NCBI RefSeq assembly: GCF_000504085.1
Contig: NC_022792.1
Location: forward strand, 1,950,001-2,014,000
Source of the DNA: Pseudothermotoga elfii DSM 9442 = NBRC 107921
GTDB lineage: Bacteria > Thermotogota > Thermotogae > Thermotogales > DSM-5069
DNA length: 64,000 nucleotides
Reading direction: 5' to 3'
The position numbers and the translations under genes were made by a program. The notes below the pieces were generated by a model. That model did no database searches, was not told the DNA's origin, and saw nothing but the letters and a program-made list of their open reading frames with translations. Positions 1 to 10,140 of the stretch are shown in pieces. How positions within the stretch are numbered: the first letter of the stretch is position 1; every line of letters starts with the position of its first letter.

Positions 1-1008
1 TTCTCTATCAACAGGAGGATAGTTGGACAAATCTATACCTTTTGCTGTCGCGATATGTCCACCCTGTTTTACCTGGAAAGCCTGACCTTCTGGGCCGCAT
101 AGCCATGCAATGAGTTTCTTGGCTTCTTCTGAATGCTGGGTGTACTTGGGTACGAATGCATAATCTGCACCAAATACAACTCCCTTTGCACCGGGCAGCG
201 AAAAAACTCCGAGATCGTTGGGATCATCTACCATACCGGTTATCCAGCTACCCATAAAGTACAGCGCATAATCTCCTGCCCACCACTGTTTCAGTACAAG
301 TGTCCATTCTGTCGGTTCACCAAAGTATTTTTTATCGAGTAAATACGTCAATTTGTTCATTGCATTCATAACTATATTGCTATCCCATCGTATGTTTCCC
401 TCGATCAAATCATATTGAAGCTCAGGACCTCCAAAAGTTACAAGGAAATGCTCTGTTACATCAGACAGTGGCCACCCAACACCGTCACCACTTGCTATCG
501 GAGCCTTTATTCCAGGTATTTTTTTGATCTTTTCGAGCAAGCTGATGAATTCGTCCCATGTTCTCGGCGGTTGCAAGCCATTTTTCTCGAAGAACGATTT
601 TCTATACCAGAATCCTGGTTTGACCTTTCCGGTGTAGGCTGCCCCATAGAGTTCTTTTCCAACTTTCACAGCATCAAGTGAGCCAGGTAAATAATTTGCT
701 TCGTTCAGGACATCTGTCAATGGCATTATATGACCTTTCTGTCCATATTCTCTTATAAAGCTTGCCCACATGAAAATAACATCTCCAGGAGCCCTTTTTG
801 CAGCAAACTGTGCCGGCAACAAATTTGCAAGATCTTCCGCTCGATAGATTTTGTACTCCACATCAATACCGGTTTGTTTCTCAAATTCCTGAAGCACAGA
901 CACAAATGCATCCATCTCGGCGCCTGACCAAGGGCCAATTACGGTAAGCGTTGCAGCGCCCAAGATTACCACATATAGCAAAGCAGAAAAAACTATCCAC
1001 TTTTTCAT
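1..1008 (-). CDS. ABC transporter extracellular solute-binding protein (sugar type), partial
   Basis: The gene starts at ATG 1008 behind the strong site GAGGGAAGG and runs off the left edge, so only 336 N-terminal codons are visible. It encodes a signal peptide (MKKWIVFSALLYVVILGAA) followed by a family 1 solute-binding protein: TLTVIGPWSGAEMDAF, then QFAAKRAPGDVIFMW, KPGFWYRKSFFEKNGLQPP and GDYALYFMGSWITGMV, the usual order for maltose/multiple-sugar binding lipoprotein-type receptors. It would capture an oligosaccharide in the periplasm for a membrane permease pair. The permease genes would be expected beyond position 1. The sugar cannot be read from the sequence. No lipobox Cys is evident after the signal peptide. 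Confidence 0.9.
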   Translation of the reverse strand, partial: MKKWIVFSALLYVVILGAATLTVIGPWSGAEMDAFVSVLQEFEKQTGIDVEYKIYRAEDLANLLPAQFAAKRAPGDVIFMWASFIREYGQKGHIMPLTDVLNEANYLPGSLDAVKVGKELYGAAYTGKVKPGFWYRKSFFEKNGLQPPRTWDEFISLLEKIKKIPGIKAPIASGDGVGWPLSDVTEHFLVTFGGPELQYDLIEGNIRWDSNIVMNAMNKLTYLLDKKYFGEPTEWTLVLKQWWAGDYALYFMGSWITGMVDDPNDLGVFSLPGAKGVVFGADYAFVPKYTQHSEEAKKLIAWLCGPEGQAFQVKQGGHIATAKGIDLSNYPPVDRE

Positions 1009-1073
1009 AAACCTTCCCTCCCCGCCTGGCTGCACGCCAGAATTTTGTCGTAACATGAATTAACCCCATAGAA

Positions 1074-1102
1074 ATAATATCACCTTTATTGTTACATGTC
1101 AA
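1074..1102 (-). promoter_or_regulatory. Sigma-A-type promoter of the solute-binding protein gene
   Basis: On the minus strand TTGACA (1102-1097) is separated by exactly 17 bases from TATTAT (1079-1074). It lies 65 bases upstream of the ATG, leaving a leader of about 60 bases that contains a short CTGGC/GCCAG inverted repeat. The near-consensus match makes this a strong promoter call. Confidence 0.8.
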
Positions 1103-1159
1103 GTCGGCGCAAAACAAATTATCAGATCAGGAAGGTCAAAATAAAGCTTCTGCGCTCAG

Positions 1160-1498
1160 TCATTGTTCGCCATAATTTGGTACGACACATATAAACGATG
1201 ATGGTCTGTCATCTATGTTGACAAACTGATGTTCTTCATCAGGTTCTACAAAAACAAAACTTCCACTTTCTATTACTTCTTCTCCATCCTTGGATCTAAT
1301 CTTCAATTTTCCCTCTAAAACAAAAACTTCATGTTCCCAACTGTGATTATGATAAGGTGTAGACGCACCGGGCTGAAGTGTGAACAATCTCATTGTGAAA
1401 CCGGGCGCACCATCCTTTTCCCCAATCAAAATTCTTTTAACAACTTTCCCCTCAAAAAATTTTTGTGGACTAACATTTTCACGATTACCTATTTTCAA
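1160..1498 (-). CDS. Small single-domain cupin protein
   Basis: This is a 112-residue cupin. Motif 1 (PYHNHSWEHEVFVLEG) carries the two His and the Glu expected to bind a metal, and motif 2 (PDEEHQF) supplies the third His. I start it at TTG 1498 because AGGGAGG lies 8 bases upstream. The longer open frame from 1570 would place its N-terminus upstream of the promoter -10 box. Single-domain cupins of this kind are common in Thermotogales and serve as small isomerases, dioxygenase-like enzymes or sensors; the reaction cannot be assigned here. It appears to be monocistronic, with its own TATAAT and a terminator from the upstream chemoreceptor gene just before it. Confidence 0.85.
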   Translation of the reverse strand: MKIGNRENVSPQKFFEGKVVKRILIGEKDGAPGFTMRLFTLQPGASTPYHNHSWEHEVFVLEGKLKIRSKDGEEVIESGSFVFVEPDEEHQFVNIDDRPSSFICVVPNYGEQ

Positions 1499-1538
1499 GA
1501 AAATCGCCTCCCTGTAAATAATAATAAGCCTAAGGATT

Positions 1539-1544
1539 ATTATA
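1539..1544 (-). promoter_or_regulatory. -10 box of the cupin gene
   Basis: TATAAT reads on the minus strand about 40 bases upstream of the TTG start at 1498. No good -35 is seen at 17 bases. Its position supports the downstream TTG start. Confidence 0.5.
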
Positions 1545-1550
1545 CAGGTA

Positions 1551-1578
1551 AAATAAAGGGCGATCTTCAAGATCGCCC
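1551..1578 (-). terminator. Rho-independent terminator after the chemoreceptor gene
   Basis: A perfect inverted repeat with arms gggcgatctt and aagatcgccc (1558-1578) is followed on the minus strand by TTTATTTTA. It lies about 150 bases past the chemoreceptor stop codon and before the cupin promoter. Confidence 0.8.
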
Positions 1579-1724
1579 TGAGTGAATCTTTATAAAGTTT
1601 CTCTATGTGTCAAAAGGAGGGTGGGGGGTCCTATTCATCTTCCAACACTTTAGACACAGACATTCCTATCAAAGTTCAAAATATTTTTGTGAAATGATTG
1701 TTAACATAATATATGTTACAAAAC

Positions 1725-3656
1725 TTACATTTCAAACCTGCTAACAAGCTCTTTCAATTCATTTGAGACATCGAATAACTTAGAACTCACATTACCAACC
1801 TTTTGATTTATCTCAATTTGTTGTTTCAATATTTTTATCGTCTCTTCCGTGCTTTTTATTATTTCATCAATAGAATCTCTTACCGTTGCGATAGCATTAT
1901 TCATTTCCTCAGATGAAGCACTCTGTTGTTGCGCATTTGCAGCGAGGCCATCAATCATAGCTGCTAATTGTCCTATTCGCTCAAGTATACTTATCAAAAA
2001 TTCTCTTGCCAGAATTGATTGCTGTGCCATCTTATCAACAGCATCCATCGTTTGTTGTGTCACATCTCTGGCTTTAACAGTTTTATGGTGTATATCAGTG
2101 AGCATCTGGCTTATTCTTTCTGTAGCAGCTTTACTTTGTTCTGCAAGTTTCCTTATCTCATCTGCTACAACAGCAAATCCTTTACCAGCCTCACCAGCCC
2201 TTGCAGCCTCTATAGCCGCGTTCAATGCAAGAAGATTTGTTTGCTCGGCAATCAAGTTGATTGCATTTACTATTTCATTTATATCCTTTACACTGTTTGA
2301 TAACTCTTCTACAACAGAAACTGTGAACTCTGCTCTATTCTTAGAGTCTTCTGACAGAGAGACAACTGAATTCAGAGCTTTTTCTCCCTCTTTTGCTGCG
2401 CCACTCATTTGCGAAGATTTTGCCGAAAGTTCCTGAGAGGCACTGGCAATATTCTGTGCGCTTGAGACTATCTCCTGAACACCTGTGATAAACTCCTTTA
2501 ATGATTGCTGAGAACTCTCAACTGCTTGTCGAACAACCTTCATTTGCGTTTGAAAGATTTTCCCAAGGGCATCAAGATCTACTGAAGTTTGCTTCAAAGA
2601 TTGGGCATAATCGCCTATATTTTCCGAAGTTTTGAAAATATCTCCAACAACCCCTCTTAATGCTTCAGACATTTTTTGAAGTTCATGAGCTATTTGGCCT
2701 ATTTCATCTCTACTACTTGAAGCAAAGTTCACCGATAATTTCCCTTGGCCAAATTTATTAACAGCTTCGGCAAGATTTTTGATAGGATTGGAAACCGATG
2801 TCGATGTAAAAAACACAACTACTACTATAACAGCTATCAAAATAAGAAAGAGCAATATTACTATAAAATTGAGTTTTCTCGCATTGCTGAATATCTCCCT
2901 TTCAGAGACATTCACTCCTAAGGACCAGCCTCGTGAAGCCTCTATGGGCGCAAAAAAAATGTATCTTTTTTCTCCATTTTCCACAAATTCTCCATAGCCT
3001 GATTCACCAGAAACCATTTTCTCAGCAATACTAATCAATTTTTCATTGTCAGATTTCAAAAAATTCGCCTTCAGCACTTTGTCTCTCTCTGGATGAATCA
3101 TGACTGTTCCGTTTGAACTCAGAATTATGGAAAAACTTTCCTTGGTTATTTGAATTTCATTTACCATCTTTGCCAGAGTTTCGAGTGGAACAACCGCTCC
3201 GTATAAACCTAAAACTTGACCTTGATAATCCTTAAACGCGGCTGCAACAATAAATGACGGTTTTCCAGAAAATGGAGAAAATACAGGTTCGCTTATCACC
3301 AGATCATTCCCGGAAAATATCTGCTTGAAAAACTCCTCTTTGCTTATATCTACTTCTTTTCCATCTACCGTGCGAGCCACACCTTCAGAATATGAAACAA
3401 ACAGATCTTCCGCACCTTCAATGGCCACATTAGCTATAACTTTTTTCTCCGCAAGAACCTTGATTCTATCAGTGATTCTCATCAGCCATTCAGATACTAC
3501 TTTGCTGCCAAGAATCACGATTTTTTCGGCCGTTGTTCGAGACATAGAGATCGTTGAGCTCGAGACATTTGTATATACAACAAATGCTATGATGCCACAA
3601 AACATAATAATGGGCAATAAAAACCACAGCAACATTTTAGAGCGAATTTTTTTCAT
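1725..3656 (-). CDS. Methyl-accepting chemotaxis protein with Cache-type sensor
   Basis: This is a 643-residue transmembrane chemoreceptor. An N-terminal membrane segment (about residues 9-28) precedes a periplasmic Cache-type ligand domain (about 30-260, with [17 protein letters not shown] and [15 protein letters not shown]). A second membrane segment (about 263-287) leads into a HAMP domain starting at [10 protein letters not shown]. The long coiled-coil signalling domain has the invariant hairpin tip [20 protein letters not shown], which contacts CheA and CheW. The C-terminus (VSRFEM) has no CheR-tethering pentapeptide. The start ATG 3656 has GGAGGTG 8 bases upstream. The ligand is unknown; Cache receptors typically sense amino acids, organic acids or sugars directly. 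Confidence 0.95.
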   Translation of the reverse strand: MKKIRSKMLLWFLLPIIMFCGIIAFVVYTNVSSSTISMSRTTAEKIVILGSKVVSEWLMRITDRIKVLAEKKVIANVAIEGAEDLFVSYSEGVARTVDGKEVDISKEEFFKQIFSGNDLVISEPVFSPFSGKPSFIVAAAFKDYQGQVLGLYGAVVPLETLAKMVNEIQITKESFSIILSSNGTVMIHPERDKVLKANFLKSDNEKLISIAEKMVSGESGYGEFVENGEKRYIFFAPIEASRGWSLGVNVSEREIFSNARKLNFIVILLFLILIAVIVVVVFFTSTSVSNPIKNLAEAVNKFGQGKLSVNFASSSRDEIGQIAHELQKMSEALRGVVGDIFKTSENIGDYAQSLKQTSVDLDALGKIFQTQMKVVRQAVESSQQSLKEFITGVQEIVSSAQNIASASQELSAKSSQMSGAAKEGEKALNSVVSLSEDSKNRAEFTVSVVEELSNSVKDINEIVNAINLIAEQTNLLALNAAIEAARAGEAGKGFAVVADEIRKLAEQSKAATERISQMLTDIHHKTVKARDVTQQTMDAVDKMAQQSILAREFLISILERIGQLAAMIDGLAANAQQQSASSEEMNNAIATVRDSIDEIIKSTEETIKILKQQIEINQKVGNVSSKLFDVSNELKELVSRFEM

Positions 3657-3749
3657 AGAGACACCTCCAAGAGTTATTGTACAAAAAATTTTTTATTAAG
3701 AGGAAGTAAAAAAGAAAATCGATAAAGAACAGTGCAATTTATTGAGGAA

Positions 3750-3784
3750 GGTAAATTAAAAGACAGGAGTGGATCTCCTGTCTT
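3750..3784 (-). terminator. Rho-independent terminator of leuS
   Basis: Arms ctcctgtctt and aagacaggag (3760-3784) enclose a 5-base loop and are followed on the minus strand by TTAATTT. The hairpin begins at the leuS stop codon itself. Confidence 0.75.
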
Positions 3785-6230
3785 AAAAAATTATGTTCAA
3801 CAATCTTTTTGGAACATAAATTATTTTTTTTGGCTCATCGCTGATATACTTTCGAACTTTTTCACTCTTTAACGCGATTTCTTTTATCTGATCTTCTGTA
3901 GCATCTACAGGAATCTTCACTTTATCTCTCAGTTTTCCATTTACCTGGATTGCTATTTCAACTTCTTCGACAACAAGTGCATCCGGATCATATTCAGGCC
4001 ATTTTTCTTTCATTACTGACGAGCTATAGCCCATTCTTTGCCAGAGCTCCTCAGCAAAATGGGGTGCAAAGGGAGATATCATAAGCACAAAATTTTTAGC
4101 AAGTTCTTTCAACAACTTCATATTCCACCGATGTTGCGGTAAGTTGTCTATGTAATCATAAGCATCGTTCACCAGCTCCATCAAGCTACTGACAACTGTG
4201 TTAAATTTGAATCCTCCCTCCATATCCTGGGTAACTTTTCTCAGGGACATATGGAGTTTTCTGCGAAGATGTTTCTCTTCTTCCGCAAACACCTGATTCT
4301 GATTATCTGGTAGAGATATTATCTGATCCATAAGGGACCAAGCTCTCCTTATAAATCTATATACACCTTCTATTCCTGCATCATTCCATTCTGCATCTCT
4401 CTCAGGTGGTCCCATAAAAAGGATATACATTCTGAGAGTATCAGCTCCGTACCTGTCAATCATTTCATCAGGTGAGACAACATTACCTTTACTCTTAGAC
4501 ATCTTGGCGCCGTCTTTATATATCATCCCCTGAGTAAAGAGATTTTCAAACGGTTCATCGAAACTCAGGTATCCAAGATCATGGAGCACTTTCGTTATGA
4601 ATCTTGAATAAAGCAAATGCAAAACAGCATGTTCCACACCACCAACATATTGATCAACAGGCAACCAGTGATCGACATCTTCTTTCACGAAAGGCACATC
4701 ATCCCGATCTGGGTTAACATATCTCAGGAAATACCATGAAGAATCAACAAAAGTATCCATCGTGTCAGCATCTCTGAGAGCGGGACCACCACATTTTGGG
4801 CATGAAGTTTTTCTAAATTCATCGTTCAGCATTAGAGGCGACTGACCCGTTGGAAGAAACTCAACATCGTAAGGTAATTGAACTGGGAGAGATTTCTCTG
4901 GGACAGGTACCATCCCACATTTTTCACAATAGACAATTGGAATAGGAGCCCCCCAGTACCGTTGCCTTGAAATAAGCCAGTCCCTTAATTTGTACTGTAC
5001 AGATCTTTTCGCTATGCCCCTTTCTTCAAGCCATTGGATAACTCTTTCTATACCTTCAGGCACAACAGTACCATTCAGTGGACCACTGTTAACCATAATC
5101 CCCGGGCCATCATAAGCCCTATTTTTTGGAATATCCTCGGATGGCTTTATAACTTCTTTTATAGGCAAATTGTACTTAACAGCAAACTCGTAATCTCTCT
5201 GATCATGAGCAGGAACACCCATCACAGCCCCTGTACCGTATTCCATCAAAACATAATTTGCAACGTATATTGGAATTCTTTCACCGCTAACCGGGTTGAT
5301 CGCGTACCTTCCCGTAAAAAATCCCTCTTTTTCAACATCCGCTGAGCCTCTTTTATGTCTATCCTGTTGCCCGACATAATTCAGAAATTTCTCAAGTTCC
5401 CCTTTTAATTCTGAAAGCGTTATGTGATTAACAAGATCAGATTCGGGTGCAAGTACCATAAAAGTTACACCCCAGAGTGTATCAGGCCTCGTGGTGAAAA
5501 CCTCTATATTCATCTCTGATTCTTCAACTTTGAACGAAATTTTTGCTCCCTTGCTCTCGCCAATCCAGTTTCTCTGCATTGTTTTTACATGTTCTGGCCA
5601 CCCAGTAAGCTTATCCAGATCTTTCAAAAGTCTCTCTGCATAGTCTGTTATCTTGAAAAACCATTGTTCAAGATGCTTTATGGTAACCGGTGTATCACAC
5701 CGTTCACATCTTCCGTCTTTTACCTGCTCATTTGCAAGTGATGTCATGCACTTTGGACACCAGTTCACCGCCGCTTTTTTCTTATAGGCAAGCCCGGCTT
5801 CATATAATTTCAAAAAGATCCATTCGGTCCATTTGTAGTAAGATTCCAAACAGGTTATGACTTCCCTGCTCCAGTCATAACTGATACCAAGTTTCTTTAT
5901 CTGTCTTCTTATGATATTTATATTGTTCAAAGTCCAATCTTTTGGATGGATTTTTCGCTCGATTGCGGCATTCTCTGCGGGTAACCCAAAGGCGTCGTAA
6001 CCAAACGGATGCAACACGTTGTAGGCGCGCATTCTTTTGTAGCGCGCAACTGCATCACCTATAACGTAATTTTTCACATGACCCACATGAAGCGTACCAG
6101 ATGGATATGGGAACATCACGAGCATGTAGTATTTCGGTAGATCAGAATGTTGAGGTGTTTTAAACAAACCTTCTTTTTCCCAAAATTTCTGCCATTTGCT
6201 TTCTATCTCTTGAGGTTCATATCTCGGCAC
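3783..6230 (-). CDS. leuS: Leucyl-tRNA synthetase
   Basis: This 815-residue class Ia aminoacyl-tRNA synthetase charges tRNA-Leu. HIGH appears as HVGH at residues 48-51 (FPYPSGTLHVGHVKNY) and KMSKS as KMSKSKGNVVSP in the C-terminal third. Zinc-ribbon cysteines (CPKCMTSLANEQVKDG, then CERC; later CEKCG and CPKCG) and the inserted CP1 editing domain (TTRPDTLWG) are present. I start at GTG 6230 because GGAGGT lies 6 bases upstream; the open frame reaches 6368 but that extension covers the promoter and has no family resemblance. Length fits bacterial LeuRS. It is transcribed alone and divergently from the GH20-type gene. Confidence 0.97.
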   Translation of the reverse strand: MPRYEPQEIESKWQKFWEKEGLFKTPQHSDLPKYYMLVMFPYPSGTLHVGHVKNYVIGDAVARYKRMRAYNVLHPFGYDAFGLPAENAAIERKIHPKDWTLNNINIIRRQIKKLGISYDWSREVITCLESYYKWTEWIFLKLYEAGLAYKKKAAVNWCPKCMTSLANEQVKDGRCERCDTPVTIKHLEQWFFKITDYAERLLKDLDKLTGWPEHVKTMQRNWIGESKGAKISFKVEESEMNIEVFTTRPDTLWGVTFMVLAPESDLVNHITLSELKGELEKFLNYVGQQDRHKRGSADVEKEGFFTGRYAINPVSGERIPIYVANYVLMEYGTGAVMGVPAHDQRDYEFAVKYNLPIKEVIKPSEDIPKNRAYDGPGIMVNSGPLNGTVVPEGIERVIQWLEERGIAKRSVQYKLRDWLISRQRYWGAPIPIVYCEKCGMVPVPEKSLPVQLPYDVEFLPTGQSPLMLNDEFRKTSCPKCGGPALRDADTMDTFVDSSWYFLRYVNPDRDDVPFVKEDVDHWLPVDQYVGGVEHAVLHLLYSRFITKVLHDLGYLSFDEPFENLFTQGMIYKDGAKMSKSKGNVVSPDEMIDRYGADTLRMYILFMGPPERDAEWNDAGIEGVYRFIRRAWSLMDQIISLPDNQNQVFAEEEKHLRRKLHMSLRKVTQDMEGGFKFNTVVSSLMELVNDAYDYIDNLPQHRWNMKLLKELAKNFVLMISPFAPHFAEELWQRMGYSSSVMKEKWPEYDPDALVVEEVEIAIQVNGKLRDKVKIPVDATEDQIKEIALKSEKVRKYISDEPKKIIYVPKRLLNIIF

Positions 6231-6257
6231 ATAACCACCTCCAATTACTTGAAGAAA

Positions 6258-6263
6258 ATTATA
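6258..6263 (-). promoter_or_regulatory. -10 box of leuS
   Basis: TATAAT on the minus strand 28 bases upstream of the GTG start. No T-box or other leader fits in the roughly 20-base untranslated region. A TTGAAG occurs 20 bases further up, which is too far for a standard -35. Confidence 0.55.
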
Positions 6264-6352
6264 ACACAATAATTCTAAACACTCTTCAACACAATTTCTA
6301 AATTCCTGAATGATAAAATATCTTTCAGATGCGGAAAGGAGGCTTTCAAAAA

Positions 6353-8170
6353 ATGATTCCAGTTCCAAAAAGGTTTTCTCTGATCAAAGAGGCCTTTGAA
6401 TTCCCAGAAAAGGGAAAAATTTTTGCCTCATCACACATATTCAATTTGGCAAATTTGCTGAAGGAAACGCTTTTAAAAGATGGTAAACACTACTCTATAA
6501 CGACCTATAACACAGAAAAAGCAAACATAAAACTTTTAATTGATCCAAATGTTATTGTAAACTCGCAGGGCTACAGGATAAAGATTCTTGGGTCTAAAAT
6601 ATCATTAATAGCCAGCTCTCAACAAGGATTGTTCTATGCTATTCAATCCATGCGTCAGCTTATAAGGCAGTATAACTACAGATTACCATCGATGATTATC
6701 GAAGACGAGCCAGACTTTGCCAATCGTGGGTTCATGCTTGATATAAGCAGAGACAGAATACCAACGATAGACACGTTAAAATGGTTGATCGATATCCTTG
6801 CAGAATTAAAATACAATCAATTTCAGCTTTATACAGAACATACGTTTGCTTATGAAAATCATGAGCAGATATGGAAAGAGTATTCTCCTCTCACTGCAGA
6901 AGAAATATTGGAGCTTGACAAATACTGCAAAGAAAGATTCATCGAACTTGTTCCAAATCAAAACTCTTTTGGCCATCTTAGTAAATGGCTCAAGTACGAT
7001 CGGTACAAACATCTCGCTGAGTGCCCGGATGGGTTCATAACACCTTGGGGAGAAAAGTACGGTCCATTTTCACTCTCACCTGCTGTGCCAGAATCAATAG
7101 AGTTCATGGAAAATCTTTTTGATGAACTTTTGCCAAATTTCACTTCCAAAAAAATAAATATCGGTGGAGACGAAACTTTCGACCTTGGGCTTGGTCGTTC
7201 AAAGCAACTGTGTGAAGAGCTTGGAAAAGGCAAGGTATATTTGAATTTCCTGCTTTCTATATACAATATCGTTAGAAAACATGGTAAAACGATGATGTTT
7301 TGGGGAGATATCATAAAGAATTACCCGGAACTTGTCGATCATCTTCCAGATGACGTTGTTTCTCTTATCTGGGGGTATGAAAAAGACCATCCATTCCAGA
7401 ATGAATGCAGGTTGTTTGCAGAAAAAGGTGTAACATTCTATGTTTGCCCCGGAACTTCAACATGGAACTCATTTACTGGCAGGATCAACAATGCCATAGA
7501 GAATATACAGAACGCCATAGTAAATGGAAAGAAGTATAACGCGGCGGGCTTTTTATTAACAGATTGGGGAGACAACGGCCATCATCAGCATATACCTTTT
7601 TCAATAATTGGCATAAGCTACGCGGCATCACTTGGCTGGAATATATCTGGGAAACCCTCAGTAAATGATCTGTTAAAAGATATAGATCTTCACATTTTGA
7701 AAACCGACAAACCTGTCTCACAATATATTTATTCACTTGGAAACCTATACAAATATTCGAGCATAGAAGTACCAAACGCAAGTCCATACTTTTTATCACT
7801 ATTATTTCCTGAAAGAGTCTCAAAATCGAAGCGGATATTTCTTGTAAAAGAAAACGAGATTGAGAAAGCTATAAATGATGCTCAAGAAATTATCGAACAA
7901 CTCTCAACCATCAAAAGCAACCATCAGGAGAAATTGATAGATCAAATTATTAACGACGCAAAACTGGCTATACTTGGTATGAAAATGCTTCTTTTTATAA
8001 AAAAATACAGCGATATATCAAATATTCCGGATGAAGAATGGAAGCTTTTCACTAAAGAATTCAAAGAAACTGTTAAAGAATTTGAGAAAATCTGGAATAT
8101 AGTCAACAGACAGGGCGGTTTGAAACAAAGCGTGGAAAAACTAACCAGAATAATACGTGCAAGAAAGTAA
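6353..8170 (+). CDS. Glycoside hydrolase family 20-type beta-N-acetylhexosaminidase-like enzyme
   Basis: This is a 605-residue cytoplasmic protein without a signal peptide. An N-terminal GH20b-type alpha/beta domain (about 1-115, ending GLFYAIQSMRQLI) precedes a TIM barrel that opens with FANRGFMLDISRDRIP. The family's catalytic signature is seen as NIGGDETFDLG, where the Asp-Glu pair would position the substrate acetamido group and act as general acid. It likely releases terminal N-acetylhexosamine, or a related sugar, from imported oligosaccharides. AGGAGG lies 10 bases before ATG 6353; the in-frame ATG at 6329 overlaps that site and is not preferred. Its stop codon directly abuts the stop of the convergent gene at 8171. 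Substrate specificity is inference. Confidence 0.8.
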   Translation: MIPVPKRFSLIKEAFEFPEKGKIFASSHIFNLANLLKETLLKDGKHYSITTYNTEKANIKLLIDPNVIVNSQGYRIKILGSKISLIASSQQGLFYAIQSMRQLIRQYNYRLPSMIIEDEPDFANRGFMLDISRDRIPTIDTLKWLIDILAELKYNQFQLYTEHTFAYENHEQIWKEYSPLTAEEILELDKYCKERFIELVPNQNSFGHLSKWLKYDRYKHLAECPDGFITPWGEKYGPFSLSPAVPESIEFMENLFDELLPNFTSKKINIGGDETFDLGLGRSKQLCEELGKGKVYLNFLLSIYNIVRKHGKTMMFWGDIIKNYPELVDHLPDDVVSLIWGYEKDHPFQNECRLFAEKGVTFYVCPGTSTWNSFTGRINNAIENIQNAIVNGKKYNAAGFLLTDWGDNGHHQHIPFSIIGISYAASLGWNISGKPSVNDLLKDIDLHILKTDKPVSQYIYSLGNLYKYSSIEVPNASPYFLSLLFPERVSKSKRIFLVKENEIEKAINDAQEIIEQLSTIKSNHQEKLIDQIINDAKLAILGMKMLLFIKKYSDISNIPDEEWKLFTKEFKETVKEFEKIWNIVNRQGGLKQSVEKLTRIIRARK

Positions 8171-8959
8171 TCAGTCACACAAATTCATAATGCATCTATA
8201 AGCCGATCGGATTTTCTCGCATAGCTCGAGACAATCTTTTTCGACATCTCTTCCTTTTAAAATCTCGTTATATTCAATCACAAACGCTGTTAAAATAGAT
8301 GAAAATCGCTTGAATTTTCCAAGGTTTCCCTGATAAACTGCTCCATATCTTTTCCGATAAATTCGGGATATTTCCGATAAAAGAGGTGCGTACTGTGTAT
8401 CTATATCATCTGGCAAAACCAGTATACATACCCCATAATCCGACAAAAAATATATTCTGGCAAAATCTATTTCTTTAGCGTTAAGTTCGCAAAAGCGATC
8501 AAAAATTCTCTGATCAATTTTTTTTGCAAAAGAGAGATTTTCAGAACCATAAACTTTCTCCTTCAATATTTCTTTCTCCAGTAAATCATCATCACCAACA
8601 ACTGATAGTACCCTGGACTGAAATGGAAGCCTTATGATACCACTTCTCATAAATTGGGGGGCTTTTTCAAAAAGTTCAAAATAAACCTCTTTCAAACAAG
8701 AAGGCTCTAAATCAGAGTTGTATATGAATAAATTCTTTTCAAAAGGATTTGCTATAGAAACGCCAACAACACGTCTTTTTGAACTGTCAACAAACGAGAA
8801 AACATAAAAGCTGTTTTCTGCTCCCACAGTAGACAGCAAAACATGTTTATGATATTGATCAAGCTTTTCTTTATAAAATTCCAACTGCTCAAACGCTGGC
8901 TCTGTCTGAAGATTTTCATAACATCGAACGAGTTTTTCAAAAGGCCCTAAACCTTTCAC
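8171..8959 (-). CDS. Conserved hypothetical protein in the MoxR-VWA operon
   Basis: I do not recognise this 262-residue protein. It is soluble, acidic and mixed alpha/beta, with no signal peptide, membrane segment or metal-binding motif. Notable stretches are VVGVSIANPFEKNLFIYN and IDFARIYFLSDYGVCILVLPDD. Its start overlaps the last 4 bases of the VWA gene, so it is translationally coupled to a MoxR ATPase and VWA-protein pair. Third genes of MoxR/VWA operons are often substrates or adaptors of the ATPase; that role here is inferred from position only. Confidence 0.75.
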   Translation of the reverse strand: MKGLGPFEKLVRCYENLQTEPAFEQLEFYKEKLDQYHKHVLLSTVGAENSFYVFSFVDSSKRRVVGVSIANPFEKNLFIYNSDLEPSCLKEVYFELFEKAPQFMRSGIIRLPFQSRVLSVVGDDDLLEKEILKEKVYGSENLSFAKKIDQRIFDRFCELNAKEIDFARIYFLSDYGVCILVLPDDIDTQYAPLLSEISRIYRKRYGAVYQGNLGKFKRFSSILTAFVIEYNEILKGRDVEKDCLELCEKIRSAYRCIMNLCD

Positions 8960-10140
8960 GGCAGTACCACCACACTTGAATGACCGTACTTTTTTCTTGC
9001 AGATGTTGAAAATTCTTCACTATGATACTTAGAAAGGACAAAGAGCACCCGCCTTTTTACAGATGGTAGATCGGTATAACCATCTGTAAAGATTACTATC
9101 CCTTCTGGACGATATTTATCTTCTATATAATTCACAGCCGGCTGAAGGTCTGTTTCACCACCACCAACTATTTCTATATTCCTGTAGTCTCCTTTTGAAT
9201 ATCTCATTTCCAAATTCACAGCTCTGTCAACCTGAACAAGCACAAAACTTGTATCAACATATCTCGAAAGAGCTTCTATCTCGGAAAAGAAGTTGTCAAG
9301 CTCTTCTTCAATTATGCTTCCGCTTGTGTCAACTATCACTCCGAGTTTAGCTGCATGTGAAGTCCTCCATCCGGGCTGATTTTCATACCTTCTGTTTGGC
9401 TTCAGCACAGTCAAATACCTTTCGCCGTATTCAGAAGCTCCTGCAAAATGCCTTATTGCATCTTTCCAGTTAAGCACAGGTCTTGATACAGATATTTCAA
9501 CAAGCCTTCTTATTCCCGATGGAAGTTCTGAGCCGTACAAATTAAAGGCTTTCTTAAGGATATTTTTATTGATCTCAAGTATCATATCAACATTCTGTAC
9601 ATTATAAAGTCCTTTATGTGAATCGGAGTTGCTTTCTCTGATCTCGCCCATTATCATAATATCAAATCTTCCAAGCTCTTCCATTCTTTTTAAAATCCAT
9701 TTGTGATATTCCTCAGCACTTTTGTCCGGCATCCAGTCAGGTGGAAGAACGAATAACCTTTCGTTATCAACTCCATGCCCTTCTTCAATCAACAAATTCA
9801 AAGGAATTCCAAATGCTGCAAGCTGAGGAATATGCTGGTTTATCGCGGCATCCATTGCTAAGTCCCAGATTACTCTATCTCTGCTGTCCTTTGGTTTAAT
9901 GAGGAAATGAAGGTTTATCAGATGCATTATCTGATGCATTATCATACCTTCTACAAAATCCGAAGAGGTTTTGAAAACCCAGTCGGGGTTATAGTAAAGC
10001 ACAGTTTTGAACCTTGAGAATGAAAGGTCAATAGTTTTCACGTCTTTTGAAGGTATACGTGAAACTCCCAGAAGCAAATAGAGGTAAAACGGAGATTTTT
10101 TTCCAAGATTCAAAATTATTTTCTCTAATTCAGATCTCAT
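8956..10140 (-). CDS. VWA-like / putative metallopeptidase domain protein partnered with MoxR
   Basis: The 394-residue protein has two parts. The N-terminal half resembles the putative metallopeptidase region of DUF2201-type proteins, with the His-rich helix HQIMHLINLHF. The C-terminal third is a von Willebrand A-like fold with the MIDAS motif DTSGS (LGVIVDTSGSIIEEE), a Thr/Asp loop at GGGETDLQPAV and IVIFTDGYTD. Proteins of this type act with MoxR AAA+ ATPases in metal insertion or complex remodelling. Its start overlaps the end of the moxR gene by 11 bases and its end overlaps the next gene by 4, giving a tight three-gene unit. The client is unknown. Confidence 0.85.
   Translation of the reverse strand: MRSELEKIILNLGKKSPFYLYLLLGVSRIPSKDVKTIDLSFSRFKTVLYYNPDWVFKTSSDFVEGMIMHQIMHLINLHFLIKPKDSRDRVIWDLAMDAAINQHIPQLAAFGIPLNLLIEEGHGVDNERLFVLPPDWMPDKSAEEYHKWILKRMEELGRFDIMIMGEIRESNSDSHKGLYNVQNVDMILEINKNILKKAFNLYGSELPSGIRRLVEISVSRPVLNWKDAIRHFAGASEYGERYLTVLKPNRRYENQPGWRTSHAAKLGVIVDTSGSIIEEELDNFFSEIEALSRYVDTSFVLVQVDRAVNLEMRYSKGDYRNIEIVGGGETDLQPAVNYIEDKYRPEGIVIFTDGYTDLPSVKRRVLFVLSKYHSEEFSTSARKKYGHSSVVVLP

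Noticed and set aside
1849-2436. 195-codon plus-strand open frame opposite the chemoreceptor gene
   Set aside because: Antisense shadow of the coiled-coil signalling domain, biased to Ser, Ala and Ile, with no ribosome-binding site and no recognisable motif.
6231-6368. 46-codon N-terminal extension of leuS
   Set aside because: Covers the -10 box and lacks any synthetase resemblance; GTG 6230 with GGAGGT is the start.
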